NCBI GenBank assembly: GCA_013399875.1
Contig: VXAZ01001670.1
Coordinates: 3,264,108 to 3,328,107 of the forward strand
Reading direction: 5' to 3'
DNA from: Gymnorhina tibicen
Taxonomy: Eukaryota > Chordata > Aves > Passeriformes > Artamidae
DNA: 64,000 nt
A model generated the notes under the pieces. That model worked only from the letters and a program-made list of their open reading frames with translations, searched no databases and had not been told where the DNA came from. A program made the position numbers and the translations under genes. Below, piece by piece: positions 49,190-60,518 of this stretch (positions are counted from its first letter, which is position 1; each line of letters starts with the position of its first letter).

Positions 49190-49760
49190 TGCCGTGAAGG
49201 GGCAAGACACCCACAGAGCGAGCGAGGAGTAACTCAGCCCACCGCACGCAGCGCGCCAGGGCCCGGCGATACTCCCGTGTCCACCCGCTGCCCGTGTCAG
49301 CCCGTACGGACAGGGCGGGCCCCGAGAGACCCACGGCGACAAGAGCCAGAGCTGCCAGGCCCGACTGCCCACGCTCCGGCCGGGAGGAGCCCGGCAGCGG
49401 CCCGGGGAGGAACGGGGGCAGGGAGGAGCGCCGAGGCCCGGCGGGGCAGGTGCCACCCGCCCCCGCGCGCGGGTCCGGCCGCAGCCGTGAGGGGCGGCCC
49501 CAGCAGCAGGGGCGGGAGGGAAGGGAGAGCCGGGCTGCCCCCCCCGCGCTCCGTGGCTCGCTGGGCTCCCGCACCCCACGGGGGTCGGCGAGTCCCGCAG
49601 GAGCGACCGAGCCACCCCCCACCAGCCGCCTTACCGGCATCTCCGCCACCCGGACGTGACGGGACCCGGCCGGAAATACCGCGCGGGCTCGGGGCGAGCG
49701 CGGGGCGGGGCGACGTTGCCGCCCGCCGCTGCCTGACTCCATCACCCCCAAAGACAGAGT
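49190..49760 (-). promoter_or_regulatory. ZNF410: CpG-island promoter and non-coding first exon of ZNF410
   Basis: This is a GC- and CpG-rich island with no conserved reading frame. On the minus strand a strong donor, CCG|GTAAGG, ends a likely untranslated first exon at 49635, whose 5' end is probably near 49.70-49.75 kb. The long open frames here are a by-product of high GC content. The next exon in the gene is the one with the start codon at 48282. Confidence 0.65.
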
Positions 49761-52700
49761 ACAGCTCGGTGCTTGGGGTTTTCCCCGGTTCCGTTGGGAT
49801 CGTTACCAGGCCTGCAGTCTTCAGCTGCAGCCTGATTCCTCTTCAAGTAACCTTTTTTTACATGGATTGTTACCGTACAGGTGAAGATTATGCCGGAAGT
49901 TTATGGTCCCGTTCAATCTGCTAAACTCCTCTTTTCTTCCACATAAATCAACACGGAAGACACATTATCCCAGTTTATTACAGCACATGTGGGAACACCG
50001 GTTTCCTACTAATACTTTATTTCTGTTTCTGCTTTGCTCTGACTTGCTGCTCTGTCTGTTCTTGCAGCTGGTGATGGAAAACTCCAGAGTTCACAGTAGC
50101 TCACTAATGACATATACCAAGTTAGTAATTCCAGAGACATACATGTCTTTGCAATGTACCTAAAAAACCAATAAAGGACTAAGTAATTTTAAAAACTTGC
50201 TCTTTGGTTTTAGCTCGTTATCTTTAGGTGACCAAGGACAGAGCACCTCAAGAAGCTGGCAGCCTCCGGCCTTCTGCTGCTCTGACATTAGCAGCAGAAC
50301 CAGTGACCTTCAGGTCCAGCAAACTTTAACTCGGCTACGGCTAGCCTGTAGCTTTGGAGCCACATGTGGTTCCTGACTCCCATGCCAGCACAGCTGCTCA
50401 TGGTACACTGATGGTGCTGGTGCTGATAGGCAATGAGAACCCCAGTGATACGGAAGTAACCCAATAGCGGCTGTCAAAGCTGGCAAAAACAGGTTTCCTG
50501 AGGCTCCCTTGGAGCACAGCCAAGGTGTTCTTGGAGCACTGATCCATGGTGGATTGTGCAAAAACCTGTGGTCACTTCCTGGTAAATGGCTGTCATCTCC
50601 TGCCTTGAACTACTTTGGAATGGCTTATTTTTTTCCAGCCTCTCCAAGATGTGCAATATGGCTTCACTGCCTTTCAGAAAATTTGAAAAATTTGATTTGC
50701 AGCATAAAGATTCACGGTTATCTCCCTCAGCTTTAAATGTACAGTGAATGGCTTCATGGAGGGCAATGCATTGGAGTCATACTGACAGCCTAGTGCTTCA
50801 GCAAAAAGACTATTGGCCAGCTACCTGCTGGAGCCACCTGGTAACTCCATAAAGTCTGCAAGCAAGTTAGATGCATGTCTTTTTCTGAGGTAATTATCCC
50901 ATCAACTTGCAGGCATTGCATTCATATTAACAAAAGCCCGCACTGTGAAATCAAATTTCAGTCAAGCTGAAGCACATTTCTGTTGTGCAAGGCAGGGAAA
51001 ACTGTGATTCAACACCCAGTATCAGCACCCTTGGAGGCTGGGCTGCCTCAGTGCCATACTGCCCCTGCAGAGGGATTGCATCAGGGAACCTAGAAAGTCT
51101 GGCATTTATCATGTCAGACCACTTGGCCATAGTTGTGGTGGCCTGAAGCTTTAGACAGATTCATTCATTCGAGCCTACAAAACTGAAAGTAATAGCTCAC
51201 GAGACTGAATTTTTTAACACAATCCCAAAAAGCTGGAGCTGATTAAATGGCCATGCAACAGTAACAGTAAAAGACCATTTCACTGTACCATTGAGGAATA
51301 TATTCAGTGCAGGTGGCTCAGCTGGCAGCTGCAGTGTAAGATGTGGATTGAGTGGTCTGGATGGCTGGAGTCCGAGGCAAGAGGCTGTGAACTGCCAAAC
51401 CTTTGACAAGCTCAGGGACCTGTGGCCCAGCCAGGTGACCGGACACTCAGAGACATGGCAGGAGCCAAGGACCCCCAAACATTCTCATGCTTAGACTGTG
51501 CAGGTATAAAAACCCAAGGTTTCCTTTGTTCTGGGTCCCAGCTCAAGCTGTTATTTAGTTATTGTACCAATATTAAATTATTTTAAGGACTGGGACCGCT
51601 GAGACTCTGCTATGGGAAACCTGGGGTTGAGATGGTAAGGAAACCTTGTCTGACTGTGTGATGGGGTGTGTGGGGAGTCAGGCACACTGCAGCTGCCCAC
51701 TGGGAAGGGGTTTTGGTCCCAGCTTAGGTGGTGAGAGTGTGACTGCCAGAGTAGCTCCTGGATGATCGGACAAGAAAGTTTTCTTAATGCAGCATGCCAT
51801 GTTTGCTGATCCAATACAATCCAACAAAGGTAACCATAAACGCAGAACTACTAATTTCATAAACCACTTTTTCTTGATGCTACTTTGGTAATCCAAGGGA
51901 ACTGAATCATAAAGCTTGATTCTGTTTTACATTAAGATACTCAGTAATCTCGGAAGTCCTTTGACTCATCATCAGCTCAACAATGGGGAATCATTGAGCA
52001 GATATTAAAATATGGAGACATGTAGGCGCATAAGTTCCTTTCATTTGCATCCTTCTAGGCCAGATGAGTTTGGCTGCTTCAGAACTTGCATCTTGACTGC
52101 CTGGGGAATTTTGGTGGAATCTGCAGTGGGAGTAGCACAGCACTTACCTGAGTTGTTTATGCTGGTTCAAATCACTTGTGCAGGTGTGTGAAGCAGCACT
52201 GGTCCCTGATGAGAGAACTGGATGACTGGGATTTTCCTATAGTCTTTCACAATAACATCTGCATTTACAGGATCCTTCTCTTTAATCAAGGAGAAATGGA
52301 AGACTCAATTCCCCCATGACCAGATTCAAGAAAAAATAAGTGATACTATTTTTTCACCCCTGCTGTGAGACAGCAAAAATGGCTAGTCATGGAGTAAAGG
52401 GAGAGTGGCGGTTTAGATTTGGTTGTTGATGAATCTGGTTATAATTTGTGCCTACTCTGTATACAAAGAGGAGTCTATTCTTTATTTCTATTAGCACATA
52501 TTTTATTGTGTGTACATTTCTGAACACTCAGATATAAAGTTGTTATAGAAACTGTGTCTGTTGTTCTAAGATACTGGCAGTACTCAATTTTATTTCGGTA
52601 AGTTTTTTTTAATTATAAAAATGTATGCAATCACCATCACTCTGTTGTTCAGCCTTTACAGCATCAGCATGTAACAGACTTTTAAATTCTCTCAAAACTC

Positions 52701-52790
52701 TGTATGCACAGAAGTCACCTTTACACACCTACAGCGGATGTTGGCACGGGTGTTATAAAAGCGGGTGAGATTTAAGAAACTGAGAGCAGT
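49761..52790. other. Intergenic region between ZNF410 and the unnamed gene
   Basis: I see no exon with splice borders on either strand. In particular I see nothing like PTGR2, which adjoins ZNF410 in mammals. A promoter-like stretch with GGTATAAAAACCC (about 51.51 kb) followed by an ATTAAA-type motif (about 51.57 kb) may be part of an old LTR. Confidence 0.5.
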
Positions 52791-53207
52791 AAGATTTGGA
52801 GCATTTTCTCCTGTATGCCCCCAGGCTCGCACCCGGTTCTGTCACATGTCGGACTCTGCCGCGCTCCACCTTTCCTGCGTAGTCAGCGCGTTTCCCGCGG
52901 CAGCAGCAGGAATGCTGCTGAGGTAATTTTGCTGGCTCAAAGGAGTACGTGCGGTCCCATACGGGCCTCCGCGCCGCCGCCACCACACACCCTTCCCAAG
53001 TTTTCCTAAACACCGGGTGCACGGGGCAGGCGCGCCCGGCGGGGGCCGTCCCGCGCCTGCCCTCCGGCAGCGGCCGGCGTTCCCACTGTGGAGCCCGCAG
53101 GGAATGTGGTCCCGAGGCCGCGCCCCGAGCAAGAGCCTCCGCCGCACTGCGTTGGGAGCCGCCGGAGGGGCGGGGAGCGGGGGAGCCCAGCCGCCGGCAC
53201 GGGGGGG

Positions 53208-53211
53208 NNNN
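53208..53211. other. Assembly gap (4 N)
   Basis: Four N lie between two near-identical GC-rich segments (CGCCGGCACGGGGGG before, CGCCGGCGCGGGGGG after), so the gap may hide or mis-size a tandem repeat. Confidence 0.95.
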
Positions 53212-53470
53212 CGCGGGGCGGCCCCGCCGCCGGCGCGGGGGGGTTGAACGGCCAACGTCCCCCGCGGGGCGGGCGCGTCGGCTCCGCCTCCCAGTCCACC
53301 GCCGGCACGTTCCATTTTCCCCGCGGGGTGAACCATCTCCCCTCCGCCGCGGCGGCTCTCGTCGCCCCACAGAAACAGAGCGCGGCGCCGGCGGCGTCTT
53401 CCTTCACATGCGCCCCTCAGGACTGGGTGGTCCGGCCCACCTCTCCCCGCCGTGCCGGGCAGTGGTGGCA

Positions 53471-53845
53471 NNNNNNNNNNNNNNNNNNNNNNNNNNNNNN
53501 NNNNNNNNNNNNNNNNNNNNNNNNNNNNNNNNNNNNNNNNNNNNNNNNNNNNNNNNNNNNNNNNNNNNNNNNNNNNNNNNNNNNNNNNNNNNNNNNNNNN
53601 NNNNNNNNNNNNNNNNNNNNNNNNNNNNNNNNNNNNNNNNNNNNNNNNNNNNNNNNNNNNNNNNNNNNNNNNNNNNNNNNNNNNNNNNNNNNNNNNNNNN
53701 NNNNNNNNNNNNNNNNNNNNNNNNNNNNNNNNNNNNNNNNNNNNNNNNNNNNNNNNNNNNNNNNNNNNNNNNNNNNNNNNNNNNNNNNNNNNNNNNNNNN
53801 NNNNNNNNNNNNNNNNNNNNNNNNNNNNNNNNNNNNNNNNNNNNN
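53471..53845. other. Assembly gap (375 N)
   Basis: A run of 375 N in the CpG island hides the 5' part of the first coding exon of the unnamed gene, including its start codon. Confidence 1.
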
Positions 53846-56800
53846 CGAGCGCCCGCGCCTCGAGTTCCTCATGCGCAAGTGCGGCTGGTTCGTCCGTGAG
53901 CTGCGCGTACAGTTCGCCGCCGACAACTACCCCACCGGCGGCGGCGGGGCGGCGGCGGCGGGCGAGGGCGCCGCGGTGGCGGGGGACGGGGAGGCGCCGC
54001 CGCCTCTGAGCCCGCGCTGGCTCGACCTGCTGAGGACTTACCTGGAGCTGGTGCTGTGCGTCCTGAGCAGCGTCCGCAACAACAGGTACCGCCGGGGGAG
54101 CGGCGGTGCCGGGCGTGGGGGCAGGCGGAGCCCCCCGAGCCGCGCAGGGCCGGGTTCCGCCGTCCCGCCGGTTTCTGCGGGCGGAAACAACGCCCGAGCC
54201 GGCGCCGGCCGGTTCGTGCTGGGGCTGCGCTTGGAGCCGTTCTCTGTGCGTGTGTGTGAGTGAGTCTGTGAGTTGGGCAGAAACGGGGACGCGCCGCTTC
54301 AAACTACCAAATTTTTATCATATAGTGTAGCTTGATGAGGAATATAAACGCTCGGATGTCCAATTGGTGAGCGGCTGGTCAATACGCAAAACAAATACAG
54401 CTGCAGTAATAAAAAGTTCTCCGTCTTCTGGATGGAAGCGGGGAATGCAGCTCAAACGAAGCAAGTGAGAGCCAGGAGTTTGAATTTACTGCATAGCAAG
54501 GCACCTTTCTCACTCAAAAAATATAAGCCTTACTACGGACAGACTTTAGACCTTGTGTATGCTTGAAAAAAAATACGTCATGAGAAATTAGTGAAGGGGA
54601 GTTAAAATTACAGCTCTGGTGCGCTGAGTTGCTGCTCCAATAAAATACCTTCACCTTTCCACCCATGAGGTCTTCCGCTGTAGAAAAGCTGAGCTTTCAT
54701 GCCAGTTCTCGTGTTACCTGCTAATTTGAGGTTTGAGGAAGTTTTTATGTTCTTTTGTTTATTGAAAAAAACGGTTCACATGTAGGACTTTTTTGGCCAA
54801 ATTAAATTTAAAGGACAAATATTTTCCTGTGTTTTGTATTTAAGATGTGTTTTTCACACACTGTGGCAGATTAGATAATTGCTCAGATTTGAGTTCTTCA
54901 ACACAAAAATACTTGCGTTCTCTTTACTGCGTGTGGGTGTGATAGAGATAATAAGATAATAATCAGATATCCTAATATATGGCCTCTAGTCAACACGTAA
55001 GATAGGAAAGCAAGAATATTACAGCTAGGTTATGATGAGTCTGGAAAGCCACGTGGATTTTAGGATAGGAAATGGTTAATATTATTTCCCCTCTGTGCGC
55101 ATATAGCTTCACCTATCAAGGGAAGAAAAAAGCTGCAAGTGTTTCAGGGCATCTTTAGGATGAATTAAACCTTGTGGATGGCCTTTAGAAAACTGTCTGC
55201 AACTGAGTCATGATCTTGTTACCACCCCCTTTGATTCCAGAGGTATGAGAGAGTAGCTTGAGGCCTTCCTTGTGTCTTTATTTTGAATTGTAGCAAGAGA
55301 ACTTTAGATGCAATTCCTCGTTGGTTTGAGATGAATGCAAATGTGGTGTGTGAAGTCTCGCTTTCAGTTCCTCTGCTCTGTGGCTCCCAGCAGGTACTTC
55401 CTGTGGTGCAGCTGCGATGCTGAGAGAGTTACAGACCTCACTTCAGAAAACAGCTTGTTAGTCCCAGCTCACCTTTATCTTAAATTATTTCTTGCCCTGT
55501 GAATCCTTGGTGTGTGAATCATGATCATCTGTCCTGATTGGTCTTCTCTTGCCTTTCAGGAGCTTTCACTTAACTGTTGAATCTTTGGGAAATCCAGCTA
55601 GTACTATAAGAGGAAAAAATGTTGAAGTGATTGTGGTGGTTGTCTGATCTGAGACAAATATCATGACATGGGCTTGGAATTTTAAAAGAAATAGTATCTA
55701 CAGGAGATGTTGCATGCGGGCATTGATAGAAAACTAAATTGTTTCTTTTTTTCCTCACTGAAATTCGCGACTGTCAAAATTAACTTCGATGTGAGAAGGC
55801 TTTTGATACTTTTTCTTTTGAAAAATTCTCCATGGCCTTCTCTGAAATCTGTACAAGGACACTTGCCTTCTGAAGTTCATTTCACAGATTCTGTATGCTC
55901 AGTGTGACTCAGGACTGCAGTAAAATACTATACAGAAGTAGTTGTTTGTCCAGTACCTGTTCTCTGGTAGGTTAGTATAATTTTGGTGGTAAAACAGGGA
56001 TGAAAAGTTAACAACTTTGATAGGATTTTGCATTGCTGTACTTTCTTGTTGTCTCTAAATCATTTATATGCTGCTCTTTTGGGTTGACATGAATAATGCA
56101 TGACTGGGGAACACAGGGTACCTGCTTATTACAGCAGGCTTTTTTTAAAGAGCATTTAAAAATTGGGGGAAGAGGGGCATGATTTACATTAAACACTTGA
56201 CGTTTTTTCAGTTTTACTTTCAGAATAGACTCATTTTTTCCCTTGAACAGACTAGGTTTTTAGTTTATTTTGATGTTTGAGGGTTTGTTTTATTTTCCTT
56301 GCAAAGTAACTACCCGTAACTGATTAGTTTTCAGGTAGAACACTGGGGTTTAGTTCTTTAAGTAGATTTTTGAGATTGAAAAGAGGTGGGAAGGAGTATT
56401 GACATATGCCGAATTGCTGCTTAGTTCTTACTGTGACTGCCTAATGTCTAAACCAGAGGTGTTGTCACCTGCCTGATGCTTAGTTTTGTCAAAGGAGGGA
56501 CTTGCAGTCCATAATTAATTAATTTATTTGCTTCTATTTATTTATCTGTAACTCAAGGACTATTAATAATTCCTTCTTGGTTTCGCTGTATTTCACTGTA
56601 CACAAGATAGCTATTGTAATTTCCAAAATAATGGAAGTGGAAATTTTTAACTATTCCAGTGGCTGAATCACTGTAAATGCATTCCTTTTGGAATTAAGTT
56701 TAGAACAGGACACTCTTTCATAACTCCTGTCAGCCCTTATGATAGCTTTTTGGCAGATAAGTTCAAAAAATGTTCTATCTTATACTTCAGAACTGAAAAG

Positions 56801-59800
56801 GAAGAAATCTGCCTTTGTGATGCTGTTTCTTAATTGTGTAATGTTGTTTTGGGGTTTTAAATTTATTATTAAGCAATGCAGTAGCAACCCCCCTCCTTGC
56901 AAGAAAAATCATGTACTTTAGATGGTTACAGATTTCCTTGAGGATTTACAATACTGCAGGACCTAAGAAAAGTAATTACTAAAAGTAATGAAATTTCTAA
57001 GTGCTCTCTTGGCAAGAGGAGAATGTTGTGTGGTTTTGCTACTAAGAGCATTTTCTGTACAACATAAAATTGCTAGTTTCTAAGCAAATCTGTGTGTTAA
57101 GTCTCTATAAAAATATTTTGGAGTGACCTGTGCTAGTTCTGATGGAATTAAGGACATAAAAACTTGTCTGCAACTTGTTTTAAAAACAACTACAAATTTT
57201 CTGACAAATATTCCTGCTGCCAGCCAGTTACCATCCAAAAAGGTATGTTCAAGGTCTGTCTCATACTTGAAGTAGAGCTCTAGTTGTTTTGTGGATGTCA
57301 GCATATTACTCCCAAAATATTGCTTTAATAGCATTGGGACCTTGACGAGCTCTAAAAATCTATCATTTATTTAATTAAAAGGTACTAAAGTAGCGTTTAT
57401 AGTGATCTGTAACTTTTCCATAAGCTTTTATGTTTAGGACAGCAAATGAAGCAAAATAACAAAGCATGTAACTGTTTAAAAGCTGATGTTCTACTTAGTA
57501 CTAAGAAAAAGGGTGGGGGTGGGCATGATGTTTCTTAAATTCTCATGATCTGAACCTTCTCAAACTGATCTTTCAAAACTAAGTTCTAGAAGGCAGGGTG
57601 GGAGTGCAACAAACTTTCTGTTTGCACTTATGTGCAAGGCCCTGATGATCATTCAGTAGGAAAATCGTGGTTTTTTATGTAACTCTAAAATACCAAAGTA
57701 TAGTCTCCTCTACTCTTCCTTCTTGCTTACAAAGGAAGGTAGGAAGGTAGTGACACACACACACCCCTACCCTGCTCTTTTCCTCTGCAGCATGTTAAAT
57801 TGTGTGACTTGTTTGATCTTTGCTATGAAGCAAAAATGCAGATTACTATAAAACTGTGGTATCTTGGTGAAGTATGGTGTCTCTTGGAGTTGCCAAAAAG
57901 TGGTGAATCGCTCAGAACAGTAGACTGCATCTGTTTTTGATGTTTTCTAATGACTCTTTTCTATTGGCCTGAACGGGCAGCTGAAACTGGCAGAAACTAG
58001 CATAGTAATACAATATGTGCCTTACCACTTTGTTCGCCTTGAATGTAAGCAAGGACATTTTGTGCTTTTTTAAATTGGGTTTTAAAAAAGACCAAACAAA
58101 ACTGAAGATGGAGCCTAGTAACAAGCTTGTTACTTCTAGTGTACTTTTTGAGTGAATGGAAAAGAAATGTTTTAGAAATCCCTCCAAAGCACAAGCTTTT
58201 CCCCAGCTGTATGTGTGGATACTACACAGGATTAAGATGCCATTATGACTTTTAGCAAAAGATGACAATTAACTTTAAAATTTTTTTTTTTTAAATAGCA
58301 CTCACTTTACTGACTCTCTGAAATAAAGATAAGAGGTGAGCTGAATGTCACAGAGTTGTATAACACTGCAAATAGTAGCAAAAATCTAACATTGTGTTGA
58401 ACTGTGATCAGATTTGTTGATGGTAATAACTGTGCTGTGAACGGAAAAATAATTGGATGTTGTCATTGCTATTTCAGGCAGAGAACTTTTTCATTTGTTT
58501 CTGTACTGCATGAAATGGCAGTCACACAGATGAAGTAAAAATGTGTGGGGTGCTAGTAATTGATGTTCCATGTGTACTGTAGTTTGGTGGTCCTCTTAAT
58601 ACCTGCCTATGTGCCTACGGTAGCATTGGCTGGCGGTGTGAGTGGCACAGACCAAGACCTGTGTTTGATGTGAACATGCAGGTGATTCAAAACTGTTTTG
58701 AAGACTACATTTTGGCTCTTGTCTCTCAGAAATAAGTCACTGAGATCAAAAGATAAAGGCTTACTTATAGCATTGGCTGTGAACACTGCTTTTCACACCA
58801 GGTGGAGGTTTCTACTACTTCCCTGTCATACCAGACTATCTCTGACAGCTTTTGAGGAAAAAAGAGCCCAAAATACTCTTGGTTGGTTGTGCCAGTGTTT
58901 TAGGTTTCCCTGCCAAGCTTATTCTTCAGTATGATCAGGCAATGTCTTAGTGAGACTTGTAGAATATTGATCATGTTCTAAGGCTCCATTTATTTTAGTG
59001 TATCATCAGTACAATAGTCCTGTATTTAAAATACTAAATATTAAATTGTTAAAATTTCAGACACTGTTGTAAGTTCTAGATATTTGGCTCCAGTATTTGT
59101 CAGACTTTATGTGAAGCTCATGGATCTTGCTATTAAGTTGTTGTTCTCCTATAGAAAAAAGTAGCAGGTGCAACAGTGGATAGATTTCAGGCAATCAGTG
59201 TGCTGTTTTTGAATACAGGAACTTCAAAACAGGTAAATTACGATTTATGGTAGATAACAATTATAGACTGCTACTCATACCTACTAAAAAATGTAAAACA
59301 GATTGCGTTTTCCTCAAAGCTGATTTGAAATACTAGCATACGATTTGTAAGCCAGAATAAATAAGGATTTATGGTAACTCACTTAATTGTCAGCTACAGG
59401 TTAATTGGCATCTGCTGTTTAGGATTAATTTAATTTGTGTCCATTTGTGGTGAAACTGGAGTTTCTGCCTTGTTAATTATCAATTGCAGACTAGCCCTTG
59501 CATGTTAGGAGTAAATCTAATTTACAGCATATATAAATAAAAGAAATGTTGACCCAAAACTTAGTCAGCTACAAAAATAATAATAGTAAATGCTACACAG
59601 TTACTTTAAAACTGCAGTCATATGCATACCTCTTGCTTGATCTGTTTTAGGAATAGAAAAGATGCAAGTCAGAAAACTGTACTAGGGAAAGGAAAAGTGA
59701 CTGTCTAGTGCACTGTGTCATGTCCAGCATCAACTTAGAGGTTCTTCTTTCACTTCTTTTTAGGTATCCCTTCTAAAAGTTAAAATCATTTGTTGTGGTG

Positions 59801-60518
59801 GGCCACTATCCTTCACTGATGGCGAATATTAGTAAAGCTTCCCCTACTTTGATATAACAGAATTATACACTGATTAGGGTGTGGCGAGCTTTTACTTTTC
59901 CTGGCTGAGGTTTGTGATGCCTTGATTGAGGCAGGTTTGGGCTCCCCTTTGTAACCCAGCTGATGTATGTAAGTGCTCAGACAGGGTTGTTTGTGGTTGT
60001 GCCCTACTTGGGCGTTAAATGCAGTGTTAAATGTTAAAAGGAGTAAGTATCTGATGTTTTCATCTGTGACACTTAACACACATGTTCCAAGGATTAAAAA
60101 TTGCATGAAACCACTCCTGAGTTTTCTTTGTGGTGCTACAGGCCTGCTGAAAATACTCCTGTGCTGACTAAAAAGCAGTATTTGCTATTACAGCTGTTTG
60201 TGTAGTCCTCTTCCCCTTTATACTTCAGTCTCATTTTCTGTAGTTCCATATGGGCCTGTATTCCAGGACAGTAGTAAGTTTCCCAGCATAGACTGTGTGT
60301 TCCATGTAATAATGGGGGTTTATTGCCTGTATTTGTCTTATCCAGAATGATTTCTCACACCATTTTAGTTTTCTGTACAGATTCCTTTTTCTTTTGTTGT
60401 TTCCTAGGAACCTCCAGAAGTTAAGTCTCTTTGGGGATATAAGCATTCTGCAGCAACATGGAACTATATCAAATACATACCTTGGAAAGGTTGACCCTGA
60501 TGGCAAGAAGATTAAGCA
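53846..60518 (+). CDS. Unidentified gene, first two visible coding exons (partial)
   Basis: The first visible exon runs from the gap to 54085 and reads ERPRLEFLMRKCGWFVRELR, then VQFAADNYPTGG, a Gly/Ala-rich insert, and LSPRWLDLLRTYLELVLCVL, ending SSVRNN at an AACAG|GTACCG donor. The second is 60408-60518, after TTTCCTAG, reading NLQKLSLFGDISILQQHGTI, SNTYLGKVDPDG and KKIK before a GTAAGT donor. Phases match (two bases carried over), and both exons look conserved rather than random. The protein starts with a helical, leucine-rich region; I see no signal peptide or known motif. I do not recognise the family and give no function. The start is in the gap and later exons lie beyond the right edge. 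Confidence 0.7.
54086..60407 (+). other. First intron of the unidentified gene
   Basis: This is a 6.3-kb AT-rich intron between the two visible exons. I saw no exon-like open segment. A short CA repeat lies at about 57.75 kb. Confidence 0.5.

Larger units (their letters stand above)
52800..54300 (+). promoter_or_regulatory. CpG island at the start of the unnamed plus-strand gene
   Basis: This is a CpG-dense region with G runs and many CGCCGCC motifs, interrupted by gaps at 53208-53211 and 53471-53845. It surrounds the first visible coding exon of the gene that follows, so it should contain the promoter and start codon. Long open frames on both strands reflect base composition and N translation, not genes. 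Confidence 0.7.

Noticed and set aside
49118..49924. Long GC-rich open frames on both strands near the ZNF410 promoter
   Set aside because: They overlap in several frames inside a CpG island, are Pro/Ala/Arg/Gly-rich and resemble no family. High GC removes stop codons by chance.
51291..51494. Plus-strand frame with a CSVRCG segment, recalling a thrombospondin repeat
   Set aside because: It lacks the Trp and the remaining Cys pattern, has no splice context, and overlaps a probable repeat.
52753..54302. Frames of up to 486 codons on both strands
   Set aside because: They run through 375 N translated as X and through CpG island DNA. Only the plus frame ending at 54085 has conserved-looking content and a splice-matched next exon.
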